Assembly (NCBI GenBank): GCA_965214125.1
Contig: CBDCBA010000025.1
Location: forward strand, 1 to 64,000
DNA length: 64,000 nt
From: CBDCBA01 sp965214125
Lineage (GTDB): Bacteria > Planctomycetota > Phycisphaerae > Tepidisphaerales > Tepidisphaeraceae
Direction of reading: 5' to 3'
The notes beneath the pieces were generated by a model. It saw only the letters and a program-made list of their open reading frames with translations, did no database searches and had not been told where the DNA came from. The position numbers and the translations under genes are program-made. Positions 23,935 to 32,788 of the stretch are shown in pieces (the first letter of the stretch is position 1; every line of letters starts with the position of its first letter).

Positions 23935-26193
23935 ATGCCCCGTCGTTCGCCCGCCGCCCGCCGCGCCCACATCGACTCCCTGGAGCCACGCCGCCTGCTC
24001 TCGGCCGCGACGCCGTCGGCTGCGGCGTTCGATTGGTCGACCATGCGGCTCGAGGGTGACCTTCGCGTCGTCGACGCCCAACTGAACGGCGACACCGTGA
24101 CCGCCGTTGCCGGCCGGTTCGTCGCGGAGCTCGACTTCTCCGACGCACGCACCGCTAACGAGCAGCTTCGGCCCAGCGGCGTGCGCGTCGAGCGGGCCCT
24201 CGGCGACAGCGGCCTGTTCGCCCTGACCGCCCCCCTCGGCACCAACCTCGGCGAGCTCGCCGGCATGCTCGGCACGAGCCACGTCGACCCCGAGTTCCTG
24301 TTCACCGTCGACGCCCTCGACGATGGCACGCCGAACGACCCGTACTTCAACAACGGCAGCCTGTGGGGCCTGCGGAACGACGGCAACTTCAACGGCGGCA
24401 GCACGCCCGACGCCGACAGCGACGCCGACGACGCCTGGAAGACCTCGACCGGCGAAGGCGCGGTCGTCGGCGTGATCGACACCGGCGTCGATTGGGATCA
24501 CCCGGACCTGGCCGACAACATCTGGGTCAACCCCGGCGAAATCGCTGGCAACGGCATTGACGACGACGGCAACGGCTACGTCGACGACACGCGCGGCTGG
24601 GACTTCTTCTTCGACGACAACGACGCCCGCACCGACGGCAACAGCCACGGCACGCACGTCGCCGGCACGATCGCCGCGGTCGGCGACGACGGGCGCGGCG
24701 TGGTCGGCGTGGCGCCGGGGGCAAAGGTGATCCCGATCAAGGTCGGCGACGGCGGGCGCAGCCTGAGCAGCTCGGCCATCCTCGAGGGGATGTACTACCT
24801 CGCCGACCTCGCCGAGAGCGGCGTGAACATCGTCGCCACGAACAACAGCTACGGCGGCGGCGGGTACTGGACCGCCTTCCGCAACGCGATCAGCCTGCAC
24901 AATGATCTGGGCATTCTCTTCGTCGCCTCGTCCGGCAACGACGGTGCGGACAACGACACGAGCGCGCACTACCCCGACGGCTACAACGAGCCCAACGTCA
25001 TCAGCGTTGCGGCGATGACCGACGACGACGTGCTGGCGAACTTCAGCAACTTCGGCGCCACTTCGGTGGATTTGGCCGCGCCCGGCCGGTGGATCCGTTC
25101 GACGGTGGCCGGCGGCGGGTACAGCTACTACAGCGGCACGAGCATGGCCGCCCCGCACGTGGCCGGGGCCGTCGCGACGGTTGCCGCCGCCAACACGGAC
25201 GCGAGCGCCGCCGACGTGAAGGCCGCGCTGCTTGATGGCGTTGTCCCGGTCGCCGCCTACGCCGGCAAGACCCTTACCGGCGGGCGGCTCAACGTCGCCG
25301 ACGCCGTTGACCTGATCGTCGACGACGAAGACCCCACGCTCCAGGCGCCCCAGAACGTGGCCCTCGCGGCCGCGAGCGATACGGGCATCTCGTCCAACGA
25401 CAACGTGACGAAGGACCTGACGCCCACCTTCACCGGCAGCGCCACGCCGGGCGTGAAGGTTGAATTGCTTGCCGATGGTGATGTCGTCGCGACCCGCACG
25501 GTCGGCAGCGCCGGCACCTTCAGCATCACGAGCCCGTCGGTCGTGGCGCGGTACACAACGCAAACTGTGCGCTACGAGGCCGTCGCCGTGGCAGCCGACG
25601 GCACGCGCAGCGCGCCCAGTGCGGCCGTGGACGTCACGCTTGATACCGAGCGGCCGACCATCACCGGTGGCGGCGTCCTCGTTGACGCGGCCCCGCACGC
25701 CTACCAGTTCACGTTCAGCGAGCAGGACATCGTCTTCGCCCCCGCAGCCAAAGCGTCGAACTTTACGGTGAAGGGCACCGGCTCACGCACGCCCGTGCAG
25801 GTGAGCGAGATGACCGCCGACGACGGCGCCGTGACCGTCACCTTCGCCGGCAACACGTCGGCCGTGTCGGGCGCGAGCATCCTCCGCGACGGCTTCTACT
25901 CGATCCGCGCGGCCAACACGACCGTGCAGGACCTCGCCGGCAACGTGGCGTCGACGACGCTTACTGGCAAGTTCCGCGTGCTGACGGGCGACATCGACGC
26001 CAACGGCACCCGCAACGCCGACGATCGCTCGATTATCCTCGACAACCTCAACACCGAGGGCGGCCACAGCCGGGGCGATGTCACCTACGACGGCCTGGTA
26101 AACCAGGACGATCTGGACGCCTTCGACGCGCTGACTAAGCGCCGCATTTTCCGCCCGTTCGGCGGCGGGACGGGCAACCTGCCGGGTGCCTAA
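23935..26193 (+). CDS. Subtilisin-family (S8) secreted protease with LEPRRLLSA signal and dockerin-like tail
   Basis: 752 residues from ATG 23935. The N-terminus contains IDSLEPRRLLSA, a signature of exported planctomycete proteins. The S8 triad is clear: Asp in VVGVIDTGVDWDHPDL, His in GNSHGTHVAGTIAA, Ser in SGTSMAAPHVAGAVA. A propeptide-like segment precedes the domain, and an Ig-like repeat follows (DLTPTFTGSATPGVKVELLA, about residues 480-560). The C-terminus has two calcium-loop motifs (GDIDANGTRNADD and GDVTYDGLVNQDD), a dockerin type I pair. It is an extracellular or surface-bound protease. Its stop overlaps the stop of the convergent dus gene by 3 bp. Confidence 0.93.
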   Translation: MPRRSPAARRAHIDSLEPRRLLSAATPSAAAFDWSTMRLEGDLRVVDAQLNGDTVTAVAGRFVAELDFSDARTANEQLRPSGVRVERALGDSGLFALTAPLGTNLGELAGMLGTSHVDPEFLFTVDALDDGTPNDPYFNNGSLWGLRNDGNFNGGSTPDADSDADDAWKTSTGEGAVVGVIDTGVDWDHPDLADNIWVNPGEIAGNGIDDDGNGYVDDTRGWDFFFDDNDARTDGNSHGTHVAGTIAAVGDDGRGVVGVAPGAKVIPIKVGDGGRSLSSSAILEGMYYLADLAESGVNIVATNNSYGGGGYWTAFRNAISLHNDLGILFVASSGNDGADNDTSAHYPDGYNEPNVISVAAMTDDDVLANFSNFGATSVDLAAPGRWIRSTVAGGGYSYYSGTSMAAPHVAGAVATVAAANTDASAADVKAALLDGVVPVAAYAGKTLTGGRLNVADAVDLIVDDEDPTLQAPQNVALAAASDTGISSNDNVTKDLTPTFTGSATPGVKVELLADGDVVATRTVGSAGTFSITSPSVVARYTTQTVRYEAVAVAADGTRSAPSAAVDVTLDTERPTITGGGVLVDAAPHAYQFTFSEQDIVFAPAAKASNFTVKGTGSRTPVQVSEMTADDGAVTVTFAGNTSAVSGASILRDGFYSIRAANTTVQDLAGNVASTTLTGKFRVLTGDIDANGTRNADDRSIILDNLNTEGGHSRGDVTYDGLVNQDDLDAFDALTKRRIFRPFGGGTGNLPGA

Positions 26194-27377
26194 GCCGTTG
26201 CGGCCGGCTCGCAGGAGCCGTTGACTTCATCCACGCTTTCGCGCGGCGGCCTCACTCCGAGGCCGCCGCTCGCGTAGTGGTCGGTGATCACGCCGCGCCA
26301 CGTGTCGAGGCTGCGCACGCCGATGAATTGCCGCTTGACCTCGGCGGCATCGGGGTGGAAGCGGGCGTACTTGATGCCGATCTTGCGCATCCGCCGCCCG
26401 GCCAACTGCTCGCCGTGAATCTGCATTGCCTCCTCGAAATGCTCCAGCAGCGCGTCGCGTTGCTCATCAATCGTCGGCGGGGGGATGACCACGGAGGCAC
26501 GGAGGCACGGAGCTGAGGAAGTTTCAATTATGCATTCTTCATCTGGAGCGACCTTGAAGCTCGCGGCCCGCCCGGCGCGCCGGGGATCAAGCTCATCACT
26601 GGGTTCTGCTCTCCGTGCCTCCGTGCCTCCGTGGTGAATCAACCGCCCCACATCCCGGAAGATCCACGGATTCCCGATCGCGCCGCGGGCGATCCAGACG
26701 CCGTCGACCTTCGTCTCGGCCAGCATCTCGACCGCGTCCTCGGGCTCGAAGACGTCGCCGCTGCCCCAGATAAACCAGTCGGGGAAGGCCGCCTTCACCT
26801 CGGTCAGAAACGGCCGTTTGCTGCGGCCGGCGTACTTCTGCTCGACCGTGCGGCCGTGAACGCGCAGTGCGACGTAGCCAAGGTCTTTGGCGGCATGGGC
26901 GAGTTGCCAGAAACGGTCGACGCTCCGTGCCGACTCGTCGAAGCCGCGGCGGGTCGAGACGCTCAGCGGGTGGTCGGGCAGGCGCTTTCGAACGCTTCGC
27001 AGGATCGCCAGCCCGCGTTCGACATCGCTAAGCATCCATCCGCCTCGGGCCTTGTTCTTGACCTTTTTCACCGGGCAGGCGAAGTTCAGGTCGATCGTGT
27101 CGTAGCCGCGCTCGGCGAGGATCGCGGCCGCGTCGGCCATCTCGGCGGCGTCGCTGCCCATGATCTGGCCGGCGACGGGGTGGTCCTCGTCATTGATGTC
27201 GATGGCATTGCTCAGCCCGAGCCCGCCGGCGAGCATCGCGCGATCGAGGATCGCCTCGGTCACGGCATACGGACACCCGCGCCGCCGCGCGACCACGCGC
27301 ATCGCCCGGTCGCTGTACCCGGCGAGGCCCGCTTGCATGACGGGCAGGTCGAAGTGGAAAGGACCCATGCGCGGCAT
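26190..27377 (-). CDS. dus: tRNA-dihydrouridine synthase with a repeat inserted in frame
   Basis: 395 residues from ATG 27377. FMN-barrel landmarks: MQAGLAGYSDRAMRV, LNFACPVKKVKNKARGG with the catalytic Cys, RVHGRTVEQKYAGRSKRP and IWGSGDVFEPEDAV. The enzyme reduces uridines in the tRNA D loop. Between the barrel (ending IGNPWIFRDVGRL) and the C-terminal helical domain (from TIDEQRDALLEHFEEAM) lie about 50 extra residues encoded by repeat D, starting IHHGGTEARR and ending LRASVVIPP. The start overlaps the stop of the thioredoxin gene (TGATG), indicating coupling. The final segment after about residue 370 is also unusual for the family. Confidence 0.9.
   Translation of the reverse strand: MPRMGPFHFDLPVMQAGLAGYSDRAMRVVARRRGCPYAVTEAILDRAMLAGGLGLSNAIDINDEDHPVAGQIMGSDAAEMADAAAILAERGYDTIDLNFACPVKKVKNKARGGWMLSDVERGLAILRSVRKRLPDHPLSVSTRRGFDESARSVDRFWQLAHAAKDLGYVALRVHGRTVEQKYAGRSKRPFLTEVKAAFPDWFIWGSGDVFEPEDAVEMLAETKVDGVWIARGAIGNPWIFRDVGRLIHHGGTEARRAEPSDELDPRRAGRAASFKVAPDEECIIETSSAPCLRASVVIPPPTIDEQRDALLEHFEEAMQIHGEQLAGRRMRKIGIKYARFHPDAAEVKRQFIGVRSLDTWRGVITDHYASGGLGVRPPRESVDEVNGSCEPAATA
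26489..26634. repeat. Family D inverted repeat inside dus
   Basis: Perfect 24-bp arms (26489-26512 and 26611-26634) consist of an octamer CACGGAGG repeated about three times, facing each other across a 98-bp loop. The whole element is read through in the dus frame and contributes residues such as HHGGTEARR. Confidence 0.85.
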
Positions 27378-27808
27378 CAGTCCTCCGCGTGCTTGCGAAG
27401 AAACGCCGCAAGATCGGCCTGCCCGCCGTAGGTGTAGCCCTCGCGGCGGGCCAGGACGCTGCCGTCCGGGGCGAGAACGAGAAGCGTTGGAATGCTCGCG
27501 ACCTTGTACTTCGCGGCTGTGTCCGGATCGGCGTCGATGTCGATCTTCACCGGCGTGTAGGCGTTCATTGCCTCGACAATCTCGGCGTCGGGCCACGCCT
27601 CCTGCTCCATCACCTTGCACGGCGGACACCAGTCGGCGGTGAAGTCGATCAGAACGGGCCGCGCCGTCTCCTCCGGGAGCGAAGTCTGCCACGCGATGCC
27701 CTCACCATCGGCGACGGTCGCGCGAGATTCGGTGCTTCGAAGCGCGTGGACGAGCGCTGCGACTCCACCCACGAGAAGCAGCACGACCAGAAGCGTGAAC
27801 AGGCGCAT
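27377..27808 (-). CDS. Membrane-anchored thioredoxin-like protein
   Basis: 143 residues from ATG 27808. An N-terminal membrane helix or uncleaved signal (MRLFTLLVVLLLVGGVAALV) is followed by a thioredoxin fold with the redox motif FTADWCPPCKVMEQEAW and the cis-proline segment VASIPTLLVLAPDG. It probably acts on the periplasmic face as a disulfide reductase or in cytochrome maturation. It lies between accC and dus; its stop overlaps the dus start by one base. The longer in-frame start at 27871 would translate a REPIN and is rejected. Confidence 0.88.
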   Translation of the reverse strand: MRLFTLLVVLLLVGGVAALVHALRSTESRATVADGEGIAWQTSLPEETARPVLIDFTADWCPPCKVMEQEAWPDAEIVEAMNAYTPVKIDIDADPDTAAKYKVASIPTLLVLAPDGSVLARREGYTYGGQADLAAFLRKHAED

Positions 27809-27816
27809 GCAACACA

Positions 27817-27876
27817 GTAGGGTGGGATTTATCCCACCTCCGACTCTGCCCGCTGGTGGGATAAATCCCACCCTAC
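27817..27876. repeat. REPIN-like element, GTAG-GGTGGGAT family
   Basis: Perfect 22-bp inverted arms (27817-27838, 27855-27876). Each is GTAG plus the hairpin GGTGGGATTTATCCCACC, with a 16-bp spacer. It sits between the accC stop (27883) and the thioredoxin start (27808). Confidence 0.9.
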
Positions 27877-27882
27877 AAGAGA

Positions 27883-29229
27883 CTATTTCGCCAGCACGAC
27901 GCGCTCGACGAAGTTCGTGTCGAAGCCGCCTTCGCGGATTTGCGGGACGTCGAGCAGTTGCAAATGCAGCGGGATCGTCGTCCTGATCGGGCCGACGCGA
28001 AACTCCGAGAGGGCCCGCTTGGCACAGCGAATGGCATCCTCGCGATTAGCGCGGTGGATGATGAGCTTGCCGATCATCGAGTCGTAATTCGGCGGAATCC
28101 GGTAGCCGGCGTGGGCGTGGGAGTCGAGCCGCACGCCGGGGCCGCCGGGGGGGAGCCACGTCTCGATCAGGCCCGGCTGCGGGGCAAAGTTGCGGGCCGG
28201 GTCCTCGGCGTTGATGCGGAACTCGATCGCGTGGCCAAGCTGCTGGACGTCTTCCTGCTGGATTGGCAACGTCTCGCCGCTGGCGACGCGGAGCTGAAGC
28301 TGGATCAAATCGAGCCCGGTGACGGCTTCGGTCACGGGGTGTTCGACCTGGATGCGGGCGTTGACTTCCAGCAGGTAGAAGTTCTCGTCGGCGTCGACGA
28401 TGAACTCGACGGTGCCGGCGTTGGAGTAGTTTGCCTGCTGGATCAGCCGGACGGCGGCCGCGCAGATCTTCTCGCGCGTCGCCTGGCCGATGTGGGGGCT
28501 GGGCGACTCCTCCATCAGCTTCTGGTGGCGGCGTTGCAGCGAGCAATCACGCTCCCAGAGGTGGACGGCGTTGCCGTGCTGGTCGGCAATGACCTGCACC
28601 TCGACGTGCCGGCCGTACTCGACGAATTTTTCGATGAACACGGTGCCGTTCTTGAAGGCGGCTTCGGCCTCCTGTCGGGCGGCGTGCAGGCCTGATCGCA
28701 GGCTGGCCTCGTTGCGGGCGACGCGCATGCCGCGTCCGCCTCCGCCGGCGGCGGCCTTGATGATAACGGGGTAGCCGATCTTCTCGCACAAATCGACCGC
28801 GTCCTGCTCCTCCTCAATCGCGCCGTCGCTGCCGGGCACCGTCGGCACGTCGGCGGCCTTGGCGATCTCCTTGCAGTTGACCTTGTCGCCCACGGCACTC
28901 ATCGCCTCGGGGCTGGGGCCGACGAACTCAATTTTGCAGGAGCGGACCACCTCGTTGAAGTGGGCGTTTTCGCTGAGGAAGCCGAAGCCGGGGTGGATGG
29001 CGTCGACGTCACAGATCTCCGCGGCGCTGATGAGGCGCGGGATGTTCAGGTACGAGTCGGCCGCGGGGCCCTTGCCGATGCAAACGGTTTGGTCGGCGAG
29101 TTCCAGGTAGCTCGCGCCGCGGTCGGCCTCGCTGTAGACGGCCACCGTCTTGACCCCCGCCTCTCGGCAGGCGCGGATGATCCGCAAGGCAATTTCGCCG
29201 CGATTGGCAACGAGGACTTTGGAGAACAT
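27883..29229 (-). CDS. accC: Biotin carboxylase subunit of acetyl-CoA carboxylase
   Basis: 448 residues from ATG 29229 (MFSKVLVANRGEIALRIIRA), standard length. It shows the ATP-grasp phosphate loop KAAAGGGGRGMRV, the segment HLWERDCSLQRRHQKLMEE and the catalytic EVNARIQVEHPVTEAVTG. It carboxylates biotin on AccB using ATP and bicarbonate, the first step of malonyl-CoA and fatty-acid synthesis. It follows accB in the same operon with repeat A3 between them. The extra N-terminal residues in the open frame are translated A3 and are excluded. Confidence 0.97.
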   Translation of the reverse strand: MFSKVLVANRGEIALRIIRACREAGVKTVAVYSEADRGASYLELADQTVCIGKGPAADSYLNIPRLISAAEICDVDAIHPGFGFLSENAHFNEVVRSCKIEFVGPSPEAMSAVGDKVNCKEIAKAADVPTVPGSDGAIEEEQDAVDLCEKIGYPVIIKAAAGGGGRGMRVARNEASLRSGLHAARQEAEAAFKNGTVFIEKFVEYGRHVEVQVIADQHGNAVHLWERDCSLQRRHQKLMEESPSPHIGQATREKICAAAVRLIQQANYSNAGTVEFIVDADENFYLLEVNARIQVEHPVTEAVTGLDLIQLQLRVASGETLPIQQEDVQQLGHAIEFRINAEDPARNFAPQPGLIETWLPPGGPGVRLDSHAHAGYRIPPNYDSMIGKLIIHRANREDAIRCAKRALSEFRVGPIRTTIPLHLQLLDVPQIREGGFDTNFVERVVLAK

Positions 29230-29238
29230 GGAGCGGAG

Positions 29239-29348
29239 GGAGGTGGGAGCGGGGGAGGTGGGATGTGGGCAGATAACCGGAGCCGGAGGGATGACGTCGC
29301 CGCAGGCGGAAGCTCTGCCCACGTCCCACCTCCCCCGCTCCCACCTCC
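29239..29348. repeat. Family A inverted-repeat element, copy A3
   Basis: 35-bp arms 29239-29273 and 29314-29348 are inverted with one mismatch (GATGTG versus GACGTG) around a 40-bp loop. It fills the accB-accC spacer: its edge touches the accB stop codon (29348-29350) and lies 9 bp from the accC start. Confidence 0.92.
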
Positions 29349-29989
29349 TAGCTGGGCTTGATCAAGAACAACGCCTGCCCGTATTCCACCGCCTGGCCGT
29401 TTTCGACGAGGAGCTTTTCGATCGTGCCGCTGGCTTCGGCCTGGATCGTGTTAAAGACCTTCATGGCCTCGATCACGCAGACGTCGGTCTCCTTCGACAC
29501 CGACGAGCCGACGCTCACGAACGGCTTGGCGTCGGGGTTGGGAGAGGCGTAGAAGGTGCCGACCATCGGGCTGGTGATCTCCTTCAGCCCGCTCGTGCTG
29601 GCCGCGGCGGGGGCCGACGCTTCGGCGGTGGCGGACGTGGCGGTAGGAGCGCTCGTGGGAGCCGGCGCGGGGGAGGCCTGCGTCACCGGAGCGGTGGAGG
29701 GGGCGGCAGTGGTGGTGGTGGTGGTGGTGGGGGTGCCGCCGCGGGACAGGCTGATCCGCTGGTCGCCGTCGGCGAGTTCCATGCTGGTCAGCCCGTGATC
29801 GCTCATCAGCGACACGAGCTTCTCCAGCAGCGGCACGTCCATCGGTCCCGGCCCCTTCCCACCACCACCGCCACCACCCGTGCCGCCACGTCCGCGTCCG
29901 CCGCCGCGCCCCTTGGGGTGCGGGCGTTGCTTGGCGTCTGGCTCGGCGTCGGAACTCAGTGTATTGGCCACGGTCAGATCCTCGTTCAA
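29348..29989 (-). CDS. accB: Biotin carboxyl carrier protein of acetyl-CoA carboxylase
   Basis: 213 residues, longer than the usual 150-170. The likely start is TTG 29989, 8 bp after GAAGGA. A basic Gly/Arg-rich N-terminal extension (residues about 22-50) is followed by a helical region, a Thr/Ala/Pro linker (TPTTTTTTTAAPSTAPV and similar) and the biotinyl domain with the modified lysine in CVIEAMKVFN. It carries CO2 between AccC and the carboxyltransferase. The order is pepP-accB-accC on the minus strand, as in many bacteria. Confidence 0.96.
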   Translation of the reverse strand: MNEDLTVANTLSSDAEPDAKQRPHPKGRGGGRGRGGTGGGGGGGKGPGPMDVPLLEKLVSLMSDHGLTSMELADGDQRISLSRGGTPTTTTTTTAAPSTAPVTQASPAPAPTSAPTATSATAEASAPAAASTSGLKEITSPMVGTFYASPNPDAKPFVSVGSSVSKETDVCVIEAMKVFNTIQAEASGTIEKLLVENGQAVEYGQALFLIKPS

Positions 29990-30037
29990 TGCAATTCCTT
30001 CTCACGCCCCCGGACGACCACGCCCTCGCTTGAATTA

Positions 30038-31171
30038 CTACTCGATGTGACAGTCCTCGAACGTCTTGGGCAGGCTCGTGAGCACCTCGCACCCGCTGTG
30101 GGTGATGAGCACGTCGTCCTCAATTCGCACGCCCCCTTCGCCCGGCAGGTAGATGCCCGGCTCGATCGTCACCACCATGCCGGGGCGCAGCTCGTCGTCC
30201 TCGCCTTGGCGGCGCAGGGAGGGAAGCTCGTGGATGTCGCGCCCGATGCCGTGCCCGAGGCCGTGGCCGAAGTACTCGCCAAAGCCCGCCTGCTCGATCA
30301 CGTCGCGGGCGACCTTGTCCGCCTGGAGCGCGGTCATGCCCGGCCGCAGGAAGTCGATGGCGGCGAGCTGGGCTTCGAGGACGACGTTGTGGATCTTCTT
30401 CATCTTCGCCGACACCCGGCCGATGGCGAAGGTGCGCGTCAGGTCCGAGCAGTAGCCGTTGACGCGGGCGCCCCAGTCGAAGAGCAGGAAGGCGTCCTTC
30501 TGGATGACCGTCTCGTCCGGCCGGTAGTGCGGCAGCGAGCTGTGGGCGGCCGTCGCGACGATGGGGCTGAAGCTCGGGTCGGTCGCGCCGCGGGCCTTCA
30601 TCTCCATCACGAGCAGGCCCGCGAGGTATCCCTCGGTCTCGCCCGCCTGAATGCTGCTGCGGACGGCGTTAAACGCTTCTTCGGCCACGTCGCAGCTCTT
30701 GCGGATCAGGTCGATCTCGTGGTCGTCCTTGACCTTGCGCTGCTGGGTCATCACGTTTTCGAGCGGCACGAGCTCGCAGTCGTGGCCGAGCTCGTCGAGG
30801 GCGTCATTCACGGCGTCGAACTGGCCGACGGTGGTGAAGTTGGCCTCGAACCCGCACCGCTTAGCGCCCGCCTCGGCGATGGTGTGGGCGACGGCGTCGG
30901 CCATCTTGTGGATCTTGTCCTTGCGCTCGACCACCCGCAGCCACCCGGCTTCGAGGGCGGCCTGCTCGGTGTAGCGAAAGTCGGTGACGAGGAAGAAGTC
31001 CTTCTTGGTGAACAGTCCCACGCTGTCGTCGCCGGTGAAGTTGCTCAGGTAGGCCAGGTCCGGCGGATGGGTGAGCATCAGGGCGTCGAGCTCCAGTGCC
31101 TTCATCGCGTCGAGGACGTTCTTCTGGCGGGCCTTGAGGTAGGCTTTGGGCTTGGCGACGGGCTGGGGCAT
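30038..31171 (-). CDS. pepP: Xaa-Pro aminopeptidase / M24 metallopeptidase
   Basis: 377 residues from ATG 31171 (MPQPVAKPKAYLKARQKNVL). An N-terminal creatinase-like domain is followed by the pita-bread fold with metal ligands: FDWGARVNGYCSDLTRTF (two Asp), FGHGLGHGIG (His), VVTIEPGIYLPGEGGVRIED (two Glu). It releases N-terminal residues before proline in the cytoplasm. It is the first gene of the run leading into accB and accC, a placement often seen for this peptidase. The longer open frame upstream overlaps the divergent PilZ-like gene and is not coding. Confidence 0.93.
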   Translation of the reverse strand: MPQPVAKPKAYLKARQKNVLDAMKALELDALMLTHPPDLAYLSNFTGDDSVGLFTKKDFFLVTDFRYTEQAALEAGWLRVVERKDKIHKMADAVAHTIAEAGAKRCGFEANFTTVGQFDAVNDALDELGHDCELVPLENVMTQQRKVKDDHEIDLIRKSCDVAEEAFNAVRSSIQAGETEGYLAGLLVMEMKARGATDPSFSPIVATAAHSSLPHYRPDETVIQKDAFLLFDWGARVNGYCSDLTRTFAIGRVSAKMKKIHNVVLEAQLAAIDFLRPGMTALQADKVARDVIEQAGFGEYFGHGLGHGIGRDIHELPSLRRQGEDDELRPGMVVTIEPGIYLPGEGGVRIEDDVLITHSGCEVLTSLPKTFEDCHIE

Positions 31172-31301
31172 GGGCGGGCGGTGCGGGGCGCGGAGGCCGG
31201 GAAGGCGGGGTCGCGACGGTAAAGCCGCCCGGCAGCCAAAGTCAACGCAAGCGGCGGCCGATGCCCCAACGGGGCCGCTGTTCTCCCGCCGCACCACCGC
31301 C

Positions 31302-31712
31302 ATGCTCACCGCCGAAGCGCTCGCCGACATTCTCCGCAGCCTGCGCGCCGACCGCGCCTCGCCACACGACAAGCTCGCCGGCAACCGCCTGCGCCTCGAC
31401 CCGCGCGTGGGCGTGCGTCTGCCGCTGACCATCCTGCCCCTCGGCGGCAACGGGCCGAGCCAGCAGGCGATCGTGCAGGTCAGCGTTCGCAACTTCGGTC
31501 CGCGCGGGCTGGGCTTTCTCCACCGCGAACCCCTCGCCGTCGGCCAGTCGTTCATCATCCGCCTGCCCCGCGCCGTCGGCGGCGTCGAATGCCTGCTCGG
31601 CCAGACCGCCCGCTGCCGCTCCCTCGGCGGCGGGCTCTACGACATTGGCGCCAGCATCCGCCTCAACGCCCCCCGCGCCGAGGTCGAGGCCCTGCTCGCC
31701 AAGGCGGCGTGA
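31302..31712 (+). CDS. PilZ-like protein
   Basis: 136 residues from ATG 31302. The core VGVRLPLTILPLGGNGPSQQ, VSVRNFGPRGLGFLHREPLA and GQSFIIRLPRAVGG has the PilZ beta-barrel pattern, with NFGPRGLGF standing where (D/N)xSxxG is expected, so the serine is changed and c-di-GMP binding is doubtful. The basic RLRLDPRVGVR segment may replace the RxxxR motif. It is convergent with pdxA, with a 28-bp spacer, and divergent from pepP. It may be a diverged relative of the PilZ gene at 3770-4147. Confidence 0.6.
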   Translation: MLTAEALADILRSLRADRASPHDKLAGNRLRLDPRVGVRLPLTILPLGGNGPSQQAIVQVSVRNFGPRGLGFLHREPLAVGQSFIIRLPRAVGGVECLLGQTARCRSLGGGLYDIGASIRLNAPRAEVEALLAKAA

Positions 31713-31740
31713 CCCGCGGCCCGAAACGACTCGGAACCAG

Positions 31741-32787
31741 TCAGTCCAGGTTCGCCTCGGTCGCCCGCACGAGGGCCGCCTTGCGGGCGCGGCGTTCGGC
31801 GAGGTCGATTGCCATCGCGATCGCCGCCTTCATGCTCGACGGGTCGGCCTTGTTCTGCCCGGCGATGTCGAAGGCCGTGCCGTGATCCGGGCTTGTCCGC
31901 ACGATCGGCAAACCGAGCGTGAGGTTCACGCTCTTGTCAAAGCCGACGAGCTTGACCGGAATCAAGCCCTGATCGTGGTACATCGCGACGACGGCGTCGA
32001 ACTCGCCCTTGAGCGCCTTGAGGAAGACGGTGTCGCCCGGATAGGGGCCGGTCGCGTCGATGCCGTTGTTGCGGGCCATCTGGATGGCGGGGGCGATGAT
32101 GCGCTCCTCCTCGTCGCCAAACGCGCCGTTTTCGCCCGCGTGCGGGTTGAGGCCGCAGACGGCGATGCGGGGATTCTTCACGTCGAAGAAGTCGACGAGG
32201 GCCTCGTGGAGAAGCTCGATCGGATGGAACACGGTGCCGATCTTGAGGCGGCCCCACAAGCTGTTAAGGCCGACGTGAACGGTTGCCAGCGCCACGCGCA
32301 GCGGGCCGCCGGCGAACATCATGGCGTGGTTGCGGGCGCCGGTCTTTTCGGCGAAGAGTTCCGTATGGCCGGGGTAGTTGTAGCCGGCGAGGTGCCACGA
32401 TTCCTTCGCGATCGGCGCGGTGACGACGGCGTCGACGAGGCCCGCCTTGGCCGCGGCGATGGCGTCGAGACAGAACCGCACGCTCGCCCGCCCGCCTTCG
32501 CGACTCGGGGCTCGCATGCTCCCGCCACCGGCAAGCATGGAATACTGGTCATAGTCGACCACCACCGCGTCCTGCCCGTACCGCCGCTGCTGCCCGGTGT
32601 AGCCGACACGCCACCACGACGGGTCGAGCTCCGCCAGGTCGGCCGCGTAGGCGAGTTGCTCGTTGAGCCCGTAGACCACGAACCGCGCCCGGTGCCGCAG
32701 CTCGGCGTCGGCCAAGGCCTTGACGATCACCTCCGGCCCGATGCCGTTCGGGTCGCCGAGCGTGATGGCGATGGTGGGGCGGAACAT
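31741..32787 (-). CDS. pdxA: 4-hydroxythreonine-4-phosphate dehydrogenase
   Basis: 348 residues from ATG 32787 (MFRPTIAITLGDPNGIGPEV). Family motifs include VVTAPIAKESWHLAGYNYPG, HTELFAEKTG, GLNPHAGENGAFGDEE and AMYHDQGLIPVKLVGFDKSV, with the metal-binding His residues. It oxidises 4-phosphohydroxythreonine in the DXP-dependent route to pyridoxal phosphate. That route needs DXP, and the DXP-using dxr is elsewhere in the window. It follows ribE on the same strand, separated by element B2. Confidence 0.96.
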   Translation of the reverse strand: MFRPTIAITLGDPNGIGPEVIVKALADAELRHRARFVVYGLNEQLAYAADLAELDPSWWRVGYTGQQRRYGQDAVVVDYDQYSMLAGGGSMRAPSREGGRASVRFCLDAIAAAKAGLVDAVVTAPIAKESWHLAGYNYPGHTELFAEKTGARNHAMMFAGGPLRVALATVHVGLNSLWGRLKIGTVFHPIELLHEALVDFFDVKNPRIAVCGLNPHAGENGAFGDEEERIIAPAIQMARNNGIDATGPYPGDTVFLKALKGEFDAVVAMYHDQGLIPVKLVGFDKSVNLTLGLPIVRTSPDHGTAFDIAGQNKADPSSMKAAIAMAIDLAERRARKAALVRATEANLD

Positions 32788-32788
32788 C

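Noticed and set aside
27809..27871. Longer N-terminus for the thioredoxin-like protein
   Set aside because: The extra residues (MGFIPPAGRVGGGINPT) are translated from a REPIN element; the ATG at 27808 begins a normal membrane anchor.
29230..29322. Longer N-terminus for AccC
   Set aside because: The added residues are translated from family A element A3, and the family start MFSKVLVANRGE is at 29229.
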